From Xanthomonas cissicola (lineage in GTDB: Bacteria; Pseudomonadota; Gammaproteobacteria; Xanthomonadales; Xanthomonadaceae): a stretch of 64,000 nt of DNA. Of this stretch, positions 1 through 8,150 are shown piece by piece. Under the pieces are notes generated by a model. The model was not told the origin of the DNA. It did no database searches and saw only the letters and a program-made list of their open reading frames with translations. The stretch's first letter is position 1; each line of letters opens with the position of its first letter. Where the stretch lies: NCBI RefSeq assembly GCF_008801575.1, contig NZ_VZPL01000018.1, positions 1-64,000 on the forward strand, written 5' to 3'. Made by a program: the position numbers and the translations under genes.

Positions 1-214
1 AACGGTTCATGCGTGTGTAGACCGTATGCCAGTTGCCAAAGCGCTTGGGTAGGCCGCGCCATTTGCAGCCATGCTCGGCAACGTAAAGGATGGCGTTGAC
101 CACTTGCAGGTTGGTCATGCTGACATTGCCGCGCTGCGCCGGCAGGCAGTGTTCGATCAGAGAAAATTGTGCTGGCGTGATCTCCATGCCCAATAGTTTA
201 ATCGCTCGGGCCAT
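1..214 (-). CDS. IS5-family transposase, N-terminal fragment
   Basis: The open frame runs from ATG at 214 off the left edge (71 complete codons). It begins MARAIKLLGMEITPAQF and contains HGCKWRGLPKRFGNWHTVY, the N-terminal helix-turn-helix region (DUF4096-like) of IS5-type DDE transposases that binds the IS ends. The catalytic DDE domain is beyond the window. A second ATG at 187 (MEITPAQF) is an equally plausible start. Whether the enzyme is active cannot be seen. It lies about 320 bases upstream of the TonB receptor gene, on the opposite strand. Confidence 0.85.
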   Translation of the reverse strand, partial: MARAIKLLGMEITPAQFSLIEHCLPAQRGNVSMTNLQVVNAILYVAEHGCKWRGLPKRFGNWHTVYTRMNR

Positions 215-230
215 TAGTGTTAACAGGCCC
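1..230 (-). mobile_element. IS5-type insertion sequence, 5' end only
   Basis: This is the transposase-start end of an insertion sequence that continues beyond the left edge of the window. The outer end reads ttaacaggccc at 220-230 and is followed by TAG, consistent with a terminal inverted repeat (GGGCCTGTTAA read inward) and a TA-containing target site as used by IS5-type elements. The other end and the full target duplication lie outside the window, so completeness cannot be judged. Confidence 0.75.
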
Positions 231-510
231 TAGTGCGCAATGTGACCCTTCGCGCGCGCCCATCAGGCTTCGCACCCGCCTTCATCCGCCCTTCGGGCGC
301 CCTGCTCCCCAATGAAGGGGACGATGTCCCGGCGGGGGAAGGAAAGCTGTGCACGCATGCCTTCTGCATTTTGGGCGTTCTGCATCTTTCGCATCTCGGA
401 TGTATGGATCCGCACACGTGCGCGCGTGCGCGTGCATCCTCCACCAAGCATGGCGCCCGGCACCTCGGCGACTTCCATGATCAAGCAAACACATCATGCT
501 AAGATGCATT
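231..510. other. Intergenic stretch without a gene
   Basis: This is the gap between the insertion sequence and the TonB receptor. I see no convincing coding region: the short frames here are mutually overlapping and lack ribosome sites. The part at 262-345 has degenerate inverted C-rich and G-rich motifs (ccgcccttcgggcg, then ggcgggggaagg). The part at 411-437 alternates strictly between pyrimidine and purine. A TAAGAT at 500-505 could be the -10 of the receptor promoter. Confidence 0.5.
411..437. other. 27-base alternating pyrimidine-purine tract
   Basis: Every base from 411 to 437 alternates pyrimidine and purine, mostly CG and TG/CA steps (core cgcgcgtgcgcgtg). Such tracts are the classic substrate for left-handed Z-DNA under negative supercoiling. 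It sits about 100 bases upstream of the iron-receptor start codon. Any role in transcription is only an inference. Confidence 0.6.
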
Positions 511-525
511 TGATAACCATTCCCA
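511..525 (+). promoter_or_regulatory. Fur-box-like operator
   Basis: TGATAACCATTCCCA at 511-525 agrees with the 7-1-7 Fur consensus TGATAATNATTATCA at 11 of the 14 defined positions, and continues as CATTAG. It lies only 10 bases before the receptor start codon, so bound Fur would block initiation directly. Together with a siderophore-type receptor downstream this supports iron-repressed expression, but binding has not been shown. Confidence 0.6.
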
Positions 526-535
526 TTAGTGACCA

Positions 536-2674
536 ATGCGCCCCACGCTTCTTGTCACCGCGCTCGCCGCTGCGCTCGCTCTGCACACCCTGCCCGCCTT
601 CGCTCAACACACCAACACGCCAGCCGTGACCGAGCTGGATGGCGTGGATGTCATCGGCCGTGCGCAGACGCTCTACAAGTCCGAAGACGCCGCTGTTGCC
701 ACGCGCACCGATACCCCGCTGGCGCTGGTGCCGCAATCGGTGCAGGTGCTGCCGCGCGAGTTGATCGACGACCAGGCCGCACGGCAGATCACCGATCTGT
801 ATCGCAGCATCAGCGGCATCAGTTTCTTCAGCTATGCCGGTGTGACCTTGCGCGGTTTCCGCCAGGAAAACGTGCTGTACGACGGTCTGCGCGGCGACCC
901 GTATGCCGGGTTCTCGGTGCCGCAGCTGTTCAACATCGAACGCGTGGAAGTGCTCAAGGGTCCAGCCGGAGCGCTGTACGGCGGTGGCGAACCCGGGGGT
1001 GTGATCAACTATGTCACGCGCAAGCCCGGTCATCAGGCGGCGCGCCGCATCGAACTGCAGCTGGGCAATCAATCCTTCGGTGCAGCCTCGTTCGAGGCCA
1101 CCGGCCCTGCGCGCGAAGATGGCCGCATCCGTTACCGCATCGGCGCCTATGTCGATGGCGAAGACGGGTTTCGTTGGAATACCGACAGCCAGAGCAAGAT
1201 CGGCGATGCGTCGGTGGCCTTCGATCTCGGCGACACCGGCGAACTCACCCTGCAATATACCGACATCACCCAGAACCTGGGCGGCAACCGACTGCGCGGC
1301 GTGCCGGTCGATAACGACGGCAACTTCCTCACCGACCGGCGCTGGAACCACAACGAACCTACCGATTTCCTGGACATGCGTGCCAAGGTGGCGCTTGCGC
1401 AGTATCGGTTTGCACCGTCCAGCGCGTGGGAGGTGGACATGGCGCTGCGCTGGTTCAAGAACCGAGAGCATCAGATCTATCACGAGCCGATGGGTCTGAT
1501 CGACCGCGATCGCGACGGCACCGCCGAATGGATGACCCGGCAGCTGCGCAATCAATACCGCGACAACGATGCGATCTCCAGCAACGTCAACGCAATATTC
1601 CGCACCAGTACCGGGGCGATCGAGCACAAGCTGCTGATGGGCGCGGACTACTACCGGCTGGACGCGGATTTCCGCGCGCTAACCGCCAACACCGCAGACA
1701 CCGGACGCGTGCGCGGCCCGGTGCCTGGCATCGATTTGTTCAACCCGGTATACGGCCGCAGCGGCTTCTACGATTACGGTTTGGGTGCCCTGCCCTGGCG
1801 CGCCACCAGCACGCGCAGTCAACGCTACGGCGCATATCTGCAGGACGAACTCACGCTGACGCCGCGCTGGTATGCAATGGCGGGGCTACGCTGGGACGGC
1901 TTCAAGGACGACAACCTGCTGAGTGGTTCGCGCGTCACCGGCAACGATGTCAGTTGGCGCGTCGGCAGCACCGTGGTGTTACGCGATGGCATCAATGCCT
2001 ACGCAAGCTATGCCAGCGGTTTCCTGCCGCAGGACGCGGCCAATCAGGACAGCAGCGTGGGCGGACCGTTCGCACCGGAACGCAGCACGCAATGGGAATT
2101 GGGCCTGAAGACTGCGCTCAACAATGGCGGACTCACCCTCAACATGGCGTTGTATCGCATCGAGCGCAGCAACATCGTGCAGGCGAACGGACGCGTCGTC
2201 GAGGGTGTCAATCAACTCTCTGCGCTTGGCTTGGTGCGCAGCGAAGGGCTCGAAGTCGACCTGCTGGCCGACCTGACCGAGCGCTGGGTGCTCAATCTCA
2301 CGTATGCCTACAACGATGCACGTGTGCTCGATGCAGGCACCAATGGCATCACCAATGCCTCTGGCGATCGCTTCGCCAATGCACCGCGCAACACCTTCGG
2401 CCTGTGGACGCGCTACGACCTGCCGATATGGCGCTCGGCGATCGCCTTCGGTGCCGACTACGTGGGCGAACGCGTCAGCCTGGATGGCCAACGCGTCAAA
2501 CCGTATGCCATTTACGACATCAGCTGGCAGACGCAGTGGGACGCGTGGAAACTGCAGATCAACGTCAAGAACCTGTTCGACAAGGTCTATGCGGCGAGCG
2601 GGTTCAATACGCGCGCCGGACACTTCCCCGGCGAGCCGCGTCGCATTTACGCGCAGCTGGCTTACAGCTTCTGA
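536..2674 (+). CDS. TonB-dependent siderophore receptor
   Basis: This 712-residue outer-membrane receptor should take up a ferric chelate using energy from TonB-ExbBD. Residues 1-23 form a signal peptide ending PAFA. Residues about 30-40 (ELDGVDVIG) are in the TonB-box position. The plug domain follows (SVQVLPRELI, LRGFRQENVLYDG, VEVLKGPAGALYGGGEPGG), a pattern typical of siderophore receptors. The rest is the 22-strand barrel, ending in the C-terminal aromatic motif YAQLAYSF. There is no N-terminal signalling extension, so it is not a FecA/FpvA-type transducer. ATG 536 lacks a Shine-Dalgarno sequence and follows the Fur-like site closely; a leaderless transcript is possible. The exact siderophore cannot be told from sequence, and no synthesis genes are nearby. 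Confidence 0.93.
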   Translation: MRPTLLVTALAAALALHTLPAFAQHTNTPAVTELDGVDVIGRAQTLYKSEDAAVATRTDTPLALVPQSVQVLPRELIDDQAARQITDLYRSISGISFFSYAGVTLRGFRQENVLYDGLRGDPYAGFSVPQLFNIERVEVLKGPAGALYGGGEPGGVINYVTRKPGHQAARRIELQLGNQSFGAASFEATGPAREDGRIRYRIGAYVDGEDGFRWNTDSQSKIGDASVAFDLGDTGELTLQYTDITQNLGGNRLRGVPVDNDGNFLTDRRWNHNEPTDFLDMRAKVALAQYRFAPSSAWEVDMALRWFKNREHQIYHEPMGLIDRDRDGTAEWMTRQLRNQYRDNDAISSNVNAIFRTSTGAIEHKLLMGADYYRLDADFRALTANTADTGRVRGPVPGIDLFNPVYGRSGFYDYGLGALPWRATSTRSQRYGAYLQDELTLTPRWYAMAGLRWDGFKDDNLLSGSRVTGNDVSWRVGSTVVLRDGINAYASYASGFLPQDAANQDSSVGGPFAPERSTQWELGLKTALNNGGLTLNMALYRIERSNIVQANGRVVEGVNQLSALGLVRSEGLEVDLLADLTERWVLNLTYAYNDARVLDAGTNGITNASGDRFANAPRNTFGLWTRYDLPIWRSAIAFGADYVGERVSLDGQRVKPYAIYDISWQTQWDAWKLQINVKNLFDKVYAASGFNTRAGHFPGEPRRIYAQLAYSF

Positions 2675-3119
2675 CGAGCGCGCAGCGAATATGTGGCGCG
2701 CCACCAGCCAGCTGCGATGGCAACGCAAACAGCGCATCGCGCCTGCGGTTGCCACCCGCTCAAACACGTGTTTCTTTCTGTTGGAAGGACAGAGCGCGCC
2801 TGGCCCGCTCTACCGATTGCAGGTGCAAAACAGCTGTAAACAAGCGCAAGTCGTGGCTTGAAACTGCGCCCCCGTGCAGTGCAAGGCAAATCGGGCGCTG
2901 ACTGCACGGCGTTTCGCTTGCAATGTGATGCAGGTCAGCGAAGCGACCTCTCGCAATGGGCAAAACAGCCTCGACTGCAGCAACGTAATGAACCTGCGCC
3001 GAATCGCGCGGCTGCGCATGGGCTGGAACTTAACGTCCGGTGGGACACACTAGAGTCCGTCGCGAATGTGGAGTCTTGCTCCGCACATCGCCCTCCTCCC
3101 CCCACTGACCGGAATCCGC
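2675..3119. other. 445-base intergenic region, no gene seen
   Basis: This is the gap between the receptor and the beta-helix gene. Open frames run through it only because of base composition; none has a ribosome site or a recognisable product. I found no strong terminator or sigma-70 promoter. The open frame of the downstream gene extends back to an ATG at 3066, but that start would put 18 charged and mixed residues ahead of a good signal peptide. Confidence 0.4.
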
Positions 3120-4172
3120 ATGCCTTTGCTTGCCCGCTCCGTTTCCGCCCTGTTGCCACTGATGTTTGCCACTGCCTGCTCGGCCGCGCCGCCAGCCAAA
3201 TCCGGCCCGCCGGATGCGCCAGTGGCTGCATGCACCGCCAAGGTACGTCCTGGCCAGGACCTGCAGAAAGCCATCGACAAACTGCCGCAAAGCGACAAGC
3301 CCACGGTACTTTGCCTGGAGAAAGGCGAGTTCCCGCTCAATGGCTTGGTATCGATCCATCGCGGCAACTTTACCCTGCGCGGCCAGGGCCCCAGCACCAT
3401 CGTGCGCATGGCCGACGGCGTGCAGCAGCCGGTGCTGGTGGTCGGCGATTACGAAAACCAGCAGCCCACCGGTGTGATCCGCAACGTCAGCATCGAAGAC
3501 ATGCAGATCGTAGCGAGCACAGGCGATAAGGAGTTCATGCCCGAGCGCCCCTACCTGAGCAACAGCGCGGTGGTGGTGCGGTCTGGACAAGGCATCCGGC
3601 TTGCAGGCCTGCAGGTCAACAAGTGCCGCAGCGCGTGCCTGCTGAGCGAGTACGACACCCGCGAGATCACCATCGAAAACAACGATGTGTCGGGCGCAAT
3701 CTGGGACGGCGTCTCGTTCAACCGCACCGCCAAGGTCACGATGGTCAACAACTATATCCACGACAACGTGGCCGCCGGCCTGACCACCGAACACCTGGAA
3801 GACAGCGAGATACGCAACAACCGTTTCGAACGCAACGGCAGCCAGGGTATCTATCTCTCCGATGCGCGGCGCAATCGCTTCAGCAACAATCAATTCGATG
3901 GCAACAAGGTGGCCGGCGTGTTTTTGGCCTGCGCGATTCGTTATCGCACACCGGAAATTTTGTGCTGGGACAACAGCATGAGCCAGGACAACGTCTTCGA
4001 GAACAACCGTTTCGCCAACACGCCGTTTACCTACACCATCGGCGTTGACCGCGCGGCCAACTGCACGTCGGCCGACTTCAAGCCGAACCTTTGGCGCAAT
4101 AACCAGGCCGACATGGCGGGTGTGGATATCGATCCGCAGCGCTATGGGTACTGCGTGCGGCACGAGCAATAA
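3120..4172 (+). CDS. Exported right-handed beta-helix repeat protein
   Basis: The product has 350 residues. It starts with an export signal (MPLLARSVSALLPLMFATAC); the Cys at residue 20 could make it a lipoprotein, although the preceding residues are not a perfect lipobox. From about residue 60 it has the Asn/Phe-rich rungs of a parallel beta-helix (IENNDVSGAIWDGVSF, IRNNRFERNGSQGIYLSDA, FENNRFANT), as in pectate-lyase-fold and carbohydrate-binding periplasmic proteins. Four extra cysteines lie in the last third. No catalytic residues of a defined lyase family could be assigned, so the substrate is unknown. It converges on asnB. Confidence 0.75.
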   Translation: MPLLARSVSALLPLMFATACSAAPPAKSGPPDAPVAACTAKVRPGQDLQKAIDKLPQSDKPTVLCLEKGEFPLNGLVSIHRGNFTLRGQGPSTIVRMADGVQQPVLVVGDYENQQPTGVIRNVSIEDMQIVASTGDKEFMPERPYLSNSAVVVRSGQGIRLAGLQVNKCRSACLLSEYDTREITIENNDVSGAIWDGVSFNRTAKVTMVNNYIHDNVAAGLTTEHLEDSEIRNNRFERNGSQGIYLSDARRNRFSNNQFDGNKVAGVFLACAIRYRTPEILCWDNSMSQDNVFENNRFANTPFTYTIGVDRAANCTSADFKPNLWRNNQADMAGVDIDPQRYGYCVRHEQ

Positions 4173-4187
4173 GACGCGCCAGTCAAC

Positions 4188-4226
4188 GCAGCGGCCGGCC
4201 GTGCAGCGATGCATGCCGGCCGCTGC
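4188..4226. terminator. Hairpin between convergent genes
   Basis: A perfect 12-base inverted repeat (GCAGCGGCCGGC at 4188-4199, complement at 4215-4226) with a 15-base loop lies between the 3' ends of the beta-helix gene and asnB. There is no T tract on either side, so it is not a canonical intrinsic terminator. It may still end or stabilise both convergent transcripts. Confidence 0.45.
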
Positions 4227-4239
4227 AGTGACTGCAGCC

Positions 4240-5934
4240 TTACGAAGCCAGCGCCTGCGCGTGCACTCCTGTAATCGCGCGGCCCGATGGGTCGGCCATC
4301 GCGGCAAAACTCGCATCCCAGGCAATCGCCGTTGGCGACGAGCAGGCGATCGACTTGCCGCCCGGCACGGTTTCCGCCGCCGCCTGGCCAGGGAAAAACT
4401 GCTCGAACAAGCTGCGATAGAAATACGCCTCCTTGGTCTGCGGCGGGTTGACCGGGTAGCGTCGGTCGGCGGCGGCGAGTTCGCGGTCGCTGACCTGCGA
4501 CTGCGCATGCGCCTTCAGCCCGTCGATCCAGCCGTAACCCACGCCGTCGCTGAACTGCTCTTTCTGACGCCACAGGATGGATTCGGGCAGGTAGCCGGCA
4601 AATGCCTCGCGCAGTACGCCCTTCTCCATGCGCGTCGCCCCGCTGCTGGTCTTGTCGACCATCTTGAACCTGGCATCCATGCGCATCGCCACATCCAGGA
4701 ATTCACGGTCCAGGAACGGCACACGTGGCTCTACGCCCCAGGCCATCATCGACTTGTTCGCGCGCAGGCAATCGTAGTTGTTGAGCGCGTCGAGCTTGCG
4801 TACCAGCTCTTCGTGGAATTCGCGCGCATTCGGTGCCTTATGGAAATACAGGTAGCCGCCGAAGATCTCATCGCTGCCTTCGCCGGAAAGCACCATCTTG
4901 ACGCCCATCGCCTTGATCCGCCGCGCCAGCAAGAACATCGGTGTGGAGGCGCGAATGGTGGTGACGTCATAGGTTTCGATGTGGCGAATGACGTCGGGCA
5001 ATGCATCCAGGCCTTCGTCGAAGGTGTATTCGAAACCGTGATGCACCGTGCCGAGCGCTGCGGCGGCCACTTCGGCCGCGGCCAAATCTGGCGAGCCCTT
5101 CAAGCCGATCGCGAACGAATGCAGGCGCGGCCACCAGGCTTCGGTGGTGTCGTTTTCTTCGATGCGGTGACGGGCGTAGCGCGCGGCGACGGCCGCAACC
5201 AGCGAAGAATCCAGTCCACCGGACAGCAATACACCGTACGGCACATCGGTCATGAGCTGACGGTGCACGGCGCGCTCGAAGGCTTCGCGCAATTCCTGCA
5301 GTTGCACCTGTACACCTTCCACCGCGCCGTATTGGCGCCAGGCGCGTTCGTAGTAACGGTTCAGTGCGCCGGTGGCGCTGTCGTACCAGTGGCCCGGCGG
5401 AAACTGCGCCGCATCGGCACAGTCGTCCACCAGCGATTTCAGTTCCGACGCCACACGCAAACGGCCTTCGCGATCATGCCCCCAGTACAGCGGCACCACA
5501 CCGATCGGGTCGCGCGCGATGATGACGCGCCCTTCCGTCTTGTCCCACAGCGCGAATGCAAAGATGCCGTTGAGGCGGTTGAGATACGAAGCCGGCGTAT
5601 CTTCGCGATACAGCGCATTGATCACCTCGCAATCGGAGCCGGTCTGGAACGCGTACGGCTGCAGCAGCTCCGCCTTGAGTTCGCGATGGTTGTAGATCTC
5701 GCCATTGACCGCCAGCGCGAGCTGCCCGTCTTCGGAGAGCAATGGTTGCGAGCCGCCGGCCGGATCGACAATGGCCAGGCGCTCGTGCACCAGGATGGCG
5801 CCAGTATCGACGTAGACGCCGCTCCAGTCGGGCCCGCGGTGACGCTGCCGCTGCGAGCATTCCAGCGCCTGCCGGCGCAGCGCCTGCAGGTCGTCACCGG
5901 GTTGCAGGCCGAAAATACCGAAGATGGAACACAT
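4240..5934 (-). CDS. asnB: Asparagine synthetase B, glutamine-hydrolysing
   Basis: This enzyme makes asparagine from aspartate, ATP and glutamine. It has 564 residues, close to the 554 of E. coli AsnB. After Met removal Cys2 (MCSIFGIFG) is the N-terminal nucleophile of the class II amidotransferase domain; LAVNGEIYNH marks the glutamine site. The synthetase domain has the PPi-loop SGGLDSS near residue 238 and SGEGSDEIFGGY further on. ATG 5934 is chosen because it must expose Cys2 and has AGGAG six bases upstream; the frame stays open further upstream but would bury the nucleophile. A strong hairpin with a T tract (6003-6035) lies about 70 bases upstream. Confidence 0.96.
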   Translation of the reverse strand: MCSIFGIFGLQPGDDLQALRRQALECSQRQRHRGPDWSGVYVDTGAILVHERLAIVDPAGGSQPLLSEDGQLALAVNGEIYNHRELKAELLQPYAFQTGSDCEVINALYREDTPASYLNRLNGIFAFALWDKTEGRVIIARDPIGVVPLYWGHDREGRLRVASELKSLVDDCADAAQFPPGHWYDSATGALNRYYERAWRQYGAVEGVQVQLQELREAFERAVHRQLMTDVPYGVLLSGGLDSSLVAAVAARYARHRIEENDTTEAWWPRLHSFAIGLKGSPDLAAAEVAAAALGTVHHGFEYTFDEGLDALPDVIRHIETYDVTTIRASTPMFLLARRIKAMGVKMVLSGEGSDEIFGGYLYFHKAPNAREFHEELVRKLDALNNYDCLRANKSMMAWGVEPRVPFLDREFLDVAMRMDARFKMVDKTSSGATRMEKGVLREAFAGYLPESILWRQKEQFSDGVGYGWIDGLKAHAQSQVSDRELAAADRRYPVNPPQTKEAYFYRSLFEQFFPGQAAAETVPGGKSIACSSPTAIAWDASFAAMADPSGRAITGVHAQALAS

Positions 5935-6002
5935 GGAAACACTCCTGAAGAACTGCGTGGATTGGCGGCCGGTAAGAGCGTGCTGCACGGATCGACACCC
6001 AT

Positions 6003-6035
6003 AAAAAAAACCCGCATCGGCCGATGCGGGTTTTT
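6003..6035. terminator. Symmetrical intrinsic terminator upstream of asnB
   Basis: A perfect 20-base palindrome, CCCGCATCGG/CCGATGCGGG at 6011-6030, is flanked by eight A on the left and five T on the right. It is therefore an intrinsic terminator on either strand, strongest (eight U) for leftward transcripts. It would stop dapE read-through. Because it also precedes the asnB start by about 70 bases, it could act as an attenuator if the asnB promoter lies upstream of it. Confidence 0.85.
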
Positions 6036-6227
6036 CTGGTTCCTGGGCGTTTGGTGGACGTCGCCTAGTCGCAGACCCGCATCGGCCGCGCACGATTATT
6101 CGCGCGCAGAGTGTTGCGGTTGGCGTTATTGAGATTGGCGAGGCGAATGACCATGTCGCCGACGCTAACGGTTCGGCTGCACCGACGCAACTGTTTCAGT
6201 GGCAACAACGGCGTCTGCGTGGCCCGC

Positions 6228-7358
6228 TCACCCGACCAGCAGGCGCTCGATCAACTTGCGATACAGCGCCGGTAGCGCTTGCAGGTCGGCCACGCGCACA
6301 TGCTCGTCGACCTGGTGGATGCTGGCATTGACCGGGCCCACCTCGATGCACTGCGCGCCCAATGGCGCGATGAAGCGCGCATCGGAGGTGCCGCCTCCGG
6401 TGCTTTCTTCCGGCGGCGCGCCGGCGAACTCGCCCAACACCTCACGTGCAACGCTGCGCAACCGCCCTTCCGGGGTGTAGAACGGCTCGCCGCTGCGGTG
6501 CCAGCGCAGCGCGTAGTCCAGCGCGTGCCGATCGAGCAGCGCAGTGATTTCGGCCTCCAGGCGCGGCGCGTCCCAGTGCGGGGTATAGCGCAGGTTGAAG
6601 GCCACCTGCAGCTCGCCAGGAATCACGTTATTGGCGCCGGTGCCGGCATGGATGTTGGAGAGTTGCAGGCTGGTGGGCGGAAAGCTTTCGAAGCCGTCGT
6701 CCCACTGCCGCGCCACCAGTTCGGCCAGCGCAGGCGCTGCCAGGTGGATCGGGTTGCGCGCCTTGTGCGGATACGCCACATGCCCCTGCACACCCTTGAC
6801 GGTCAACGTACCGGACAGGCTGCCGCGACGGCCGACGCGCAACAGATCGCCCAGGCGCTCGGTGGACGACGGTTCGCCGGTGATGCACCAGTCGATCGTT
6901 TGCCCGCGTTCGCGAAACACCTCGGCAACCCGGCGCACGCCATCGATGGCATCGCCCTCTTCGTCCGAGGTCAGCAACACCGCCAGCGTGCCGGTATGGG
7001 ATGGATGCGCAGCGACGAATTGCTCTGCGGCGACGACGAATGCGGCGGCGCTGCCTTTCATGTCCGCCGCACCACGCCCATACAGCACGCCGTCGCGGAT
7101 CTGCGGATCGAACGGGTCGCTGGTCCACGCCTCGCGCGGGCCCGGCGGCACCACATCGGTATGCCCGAGCAACACCAGCACCGGCGCACCGCTGCCATGG
7201 GTTGCCCACAGATTCTCGACCTCGCCCAGGCGCAAGTGCTCGCAGCTGAAGCCGGCTGCGCGCAGGCGCTGCGCAATCGCGGCCTGACAACCGGCATCCG
7301 CCGGCGTTATCGAGGCACGTGCAATGAGGTCACAGGTCAACTCCAGCACATCGCTCAT
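6228..7358 (-). CDS. dapE: Succinyl-diaminopimelate desuccinylase
   Basis: This dizinc peptidase-family (M20) enzyme hydrolyses N-succinyl-LL-diaminopimelate in the lysine and meso-diaminopimelate pathway. It has 376 residues, matching E. coli DapE (375). Zinc-binding motifs are all visible: [26 protein letters not shown] (metal ligand and general base) and GGTSDARF. A lid and dimerisation domain lies between the two catalytic halves. It sits two genes downstream of dapD in the same direction, so the succinylase branch is partly clustered. The ribosome site before ATG 7358 is weak. Confidence 0.96.
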   Translation of the reverse strand: MSDVLELTCDLIARASITPADAGCQAAIAQRLRAAGFSCEHLRLGEVENLWATHGSGAPVLVLLGHTDVVPPGPREAWTSDPFDPQIRDGVLYGRGAADMKGSAAAFVVAAEQFVAAHPSHTGTLAVLLTSDEEGDAIDGVRRVAEVFRERGQTIDWCITGEPSSTERLGDLLRVGRRGSLSGTLTVKGVQGHVAYPHKARNPIHLAAPALAELVARQWDDGFESFPPTSLQLSNIHAGTGANNVIPGELQVAFNLRYTPHWDAPRLEAEITALLDRHALDYALRWHRSGEPFYTPEGRLRSVAREVLGEFAGAPPEESTGGGTSDARFIAPLGAQCIEVGPVNASIHQVDEHVRVADLQALPALYRKLIERLLVG

Positions 7359-7465
7359 GAAACGTCACCGCAATAGAGCCGCATCTGCGGCGTTGATGGA
7401 GGGCTTGCGTCTGCATCGATCGGCGTATTTTGGTCGCGGTTGCAGCGGTGGCAGCTAACCGGTTT

Positions 7466-7492
7466 GCAGGCAATCATCGCGTCATTGCCTGC
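7466..7492. other. 9-base perfect inverted repeat
   Basis: GCAGGCAAT at 7466-7474 and its complement at 7484-7492 enclose a 9-base loop in the 246-base gap between the reductase-like gene and dapE. No T tract follows on either strand. It could be a weak terminator for the reductase gene or an operator in front of dapE. Confidence 0.35.
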
Positions 7493-7604
7493 GCGACGTC
7501 GAACGGCTTGCCCAGCGGATGAGCGCGCGATCAACATGCGAGACGTAACGCGTCGCGACGATAGCGGCAACACGGTCCGCGGCACCGTCGGAAACCGCAG
7601 TCGC

Positions 7605-7961
7605 TTAGCCAATGCCGAATAGCTTCTTGAAGCCGTTATCGGAAAAGCCCTGATGCAGGGCGCCATCGTCGGTGACGACAAGCGGCCGCCGGATCAGCTG
7701 CGGGTACTCGCGCAGCAACAGCTTCCATTCGGCTGCACTGCCCGCCGCCTTGCGGTTGTCCGGCAACTGCCGCCACGTGGTCGAGGACTTGTTGATCAAC
7801 ACATCGAATCCACCGACCTGCTCCGCCCACTCCGCCAGGGTCTGCGGCTCCGGCTTGTGATCGCGATAGTCGACAAACGTATACGCCACACCAAAACGAT
7901 CCAGCCACTTGGTGGCTTTCTTGCAGGTATCGCAGTTTTTGAATCCGTAGAGCGTGGTCAT
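7605..7961 (-). CDS. Spx/YffB-like ArsC-family thioredoxin-fold protein
   Basis: This is a small cytoplasmic protein of 118 residues with a thioredoxin fold. It opens MTTLYGFKNCDTCKKA, with the CxxC active site at the start of helix 1, and carries RPLVV before the C-terminal QGFSDNGFKKLFG, both typical of the YffB branch of the ArsC/Spx family. E. coli YffB is thought to be a glutathione-dependent thiol reductase; real arsenate reduction is not established for this branch. ATG 7961 is preferred over an in-frame TTG at 7976. In relatives this gene also neighbours dapD or dapE. Confidence 0.85.
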   Translation of the reverse strand: MTTLYGFKNCDTCKKATKWLDRFGVAYTFVDYRDHKPEPQTLAEWAEQVGGFDVLINKSSTTWRQLPDNRKAAGSAAEWKLLLREYPQLIRRPLVVTDDGALHQGFSDNGFKKLFGIG

Positions 7962-8150
7962 GCGAAATATCCCCAAGGGCGGTGCAGAGCCCCTCGCTTA
8001 TCGAAAGGGGTTGCGATGGAACTGCGCGCGAAGCGACCGGTAAGCGACTTGCAAGCGCGTTGGGACGCGCGTGTCATTGCAGCAACCGAGCGCGCCAAAG
8101 GCGCATCCTTGGCCGGCGCTGCGCGGCAGCTGTTGCGGATGCGAAATGGA

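Noticed and set aside
4045-6132. 695-codon open frame on the + strand opposite asnB
   Set aside because: It is a stop-free shadow of high-GC codon usage; its product is His/Arg/Gln rich with no family, while the minus strand encodes a full AsnB.
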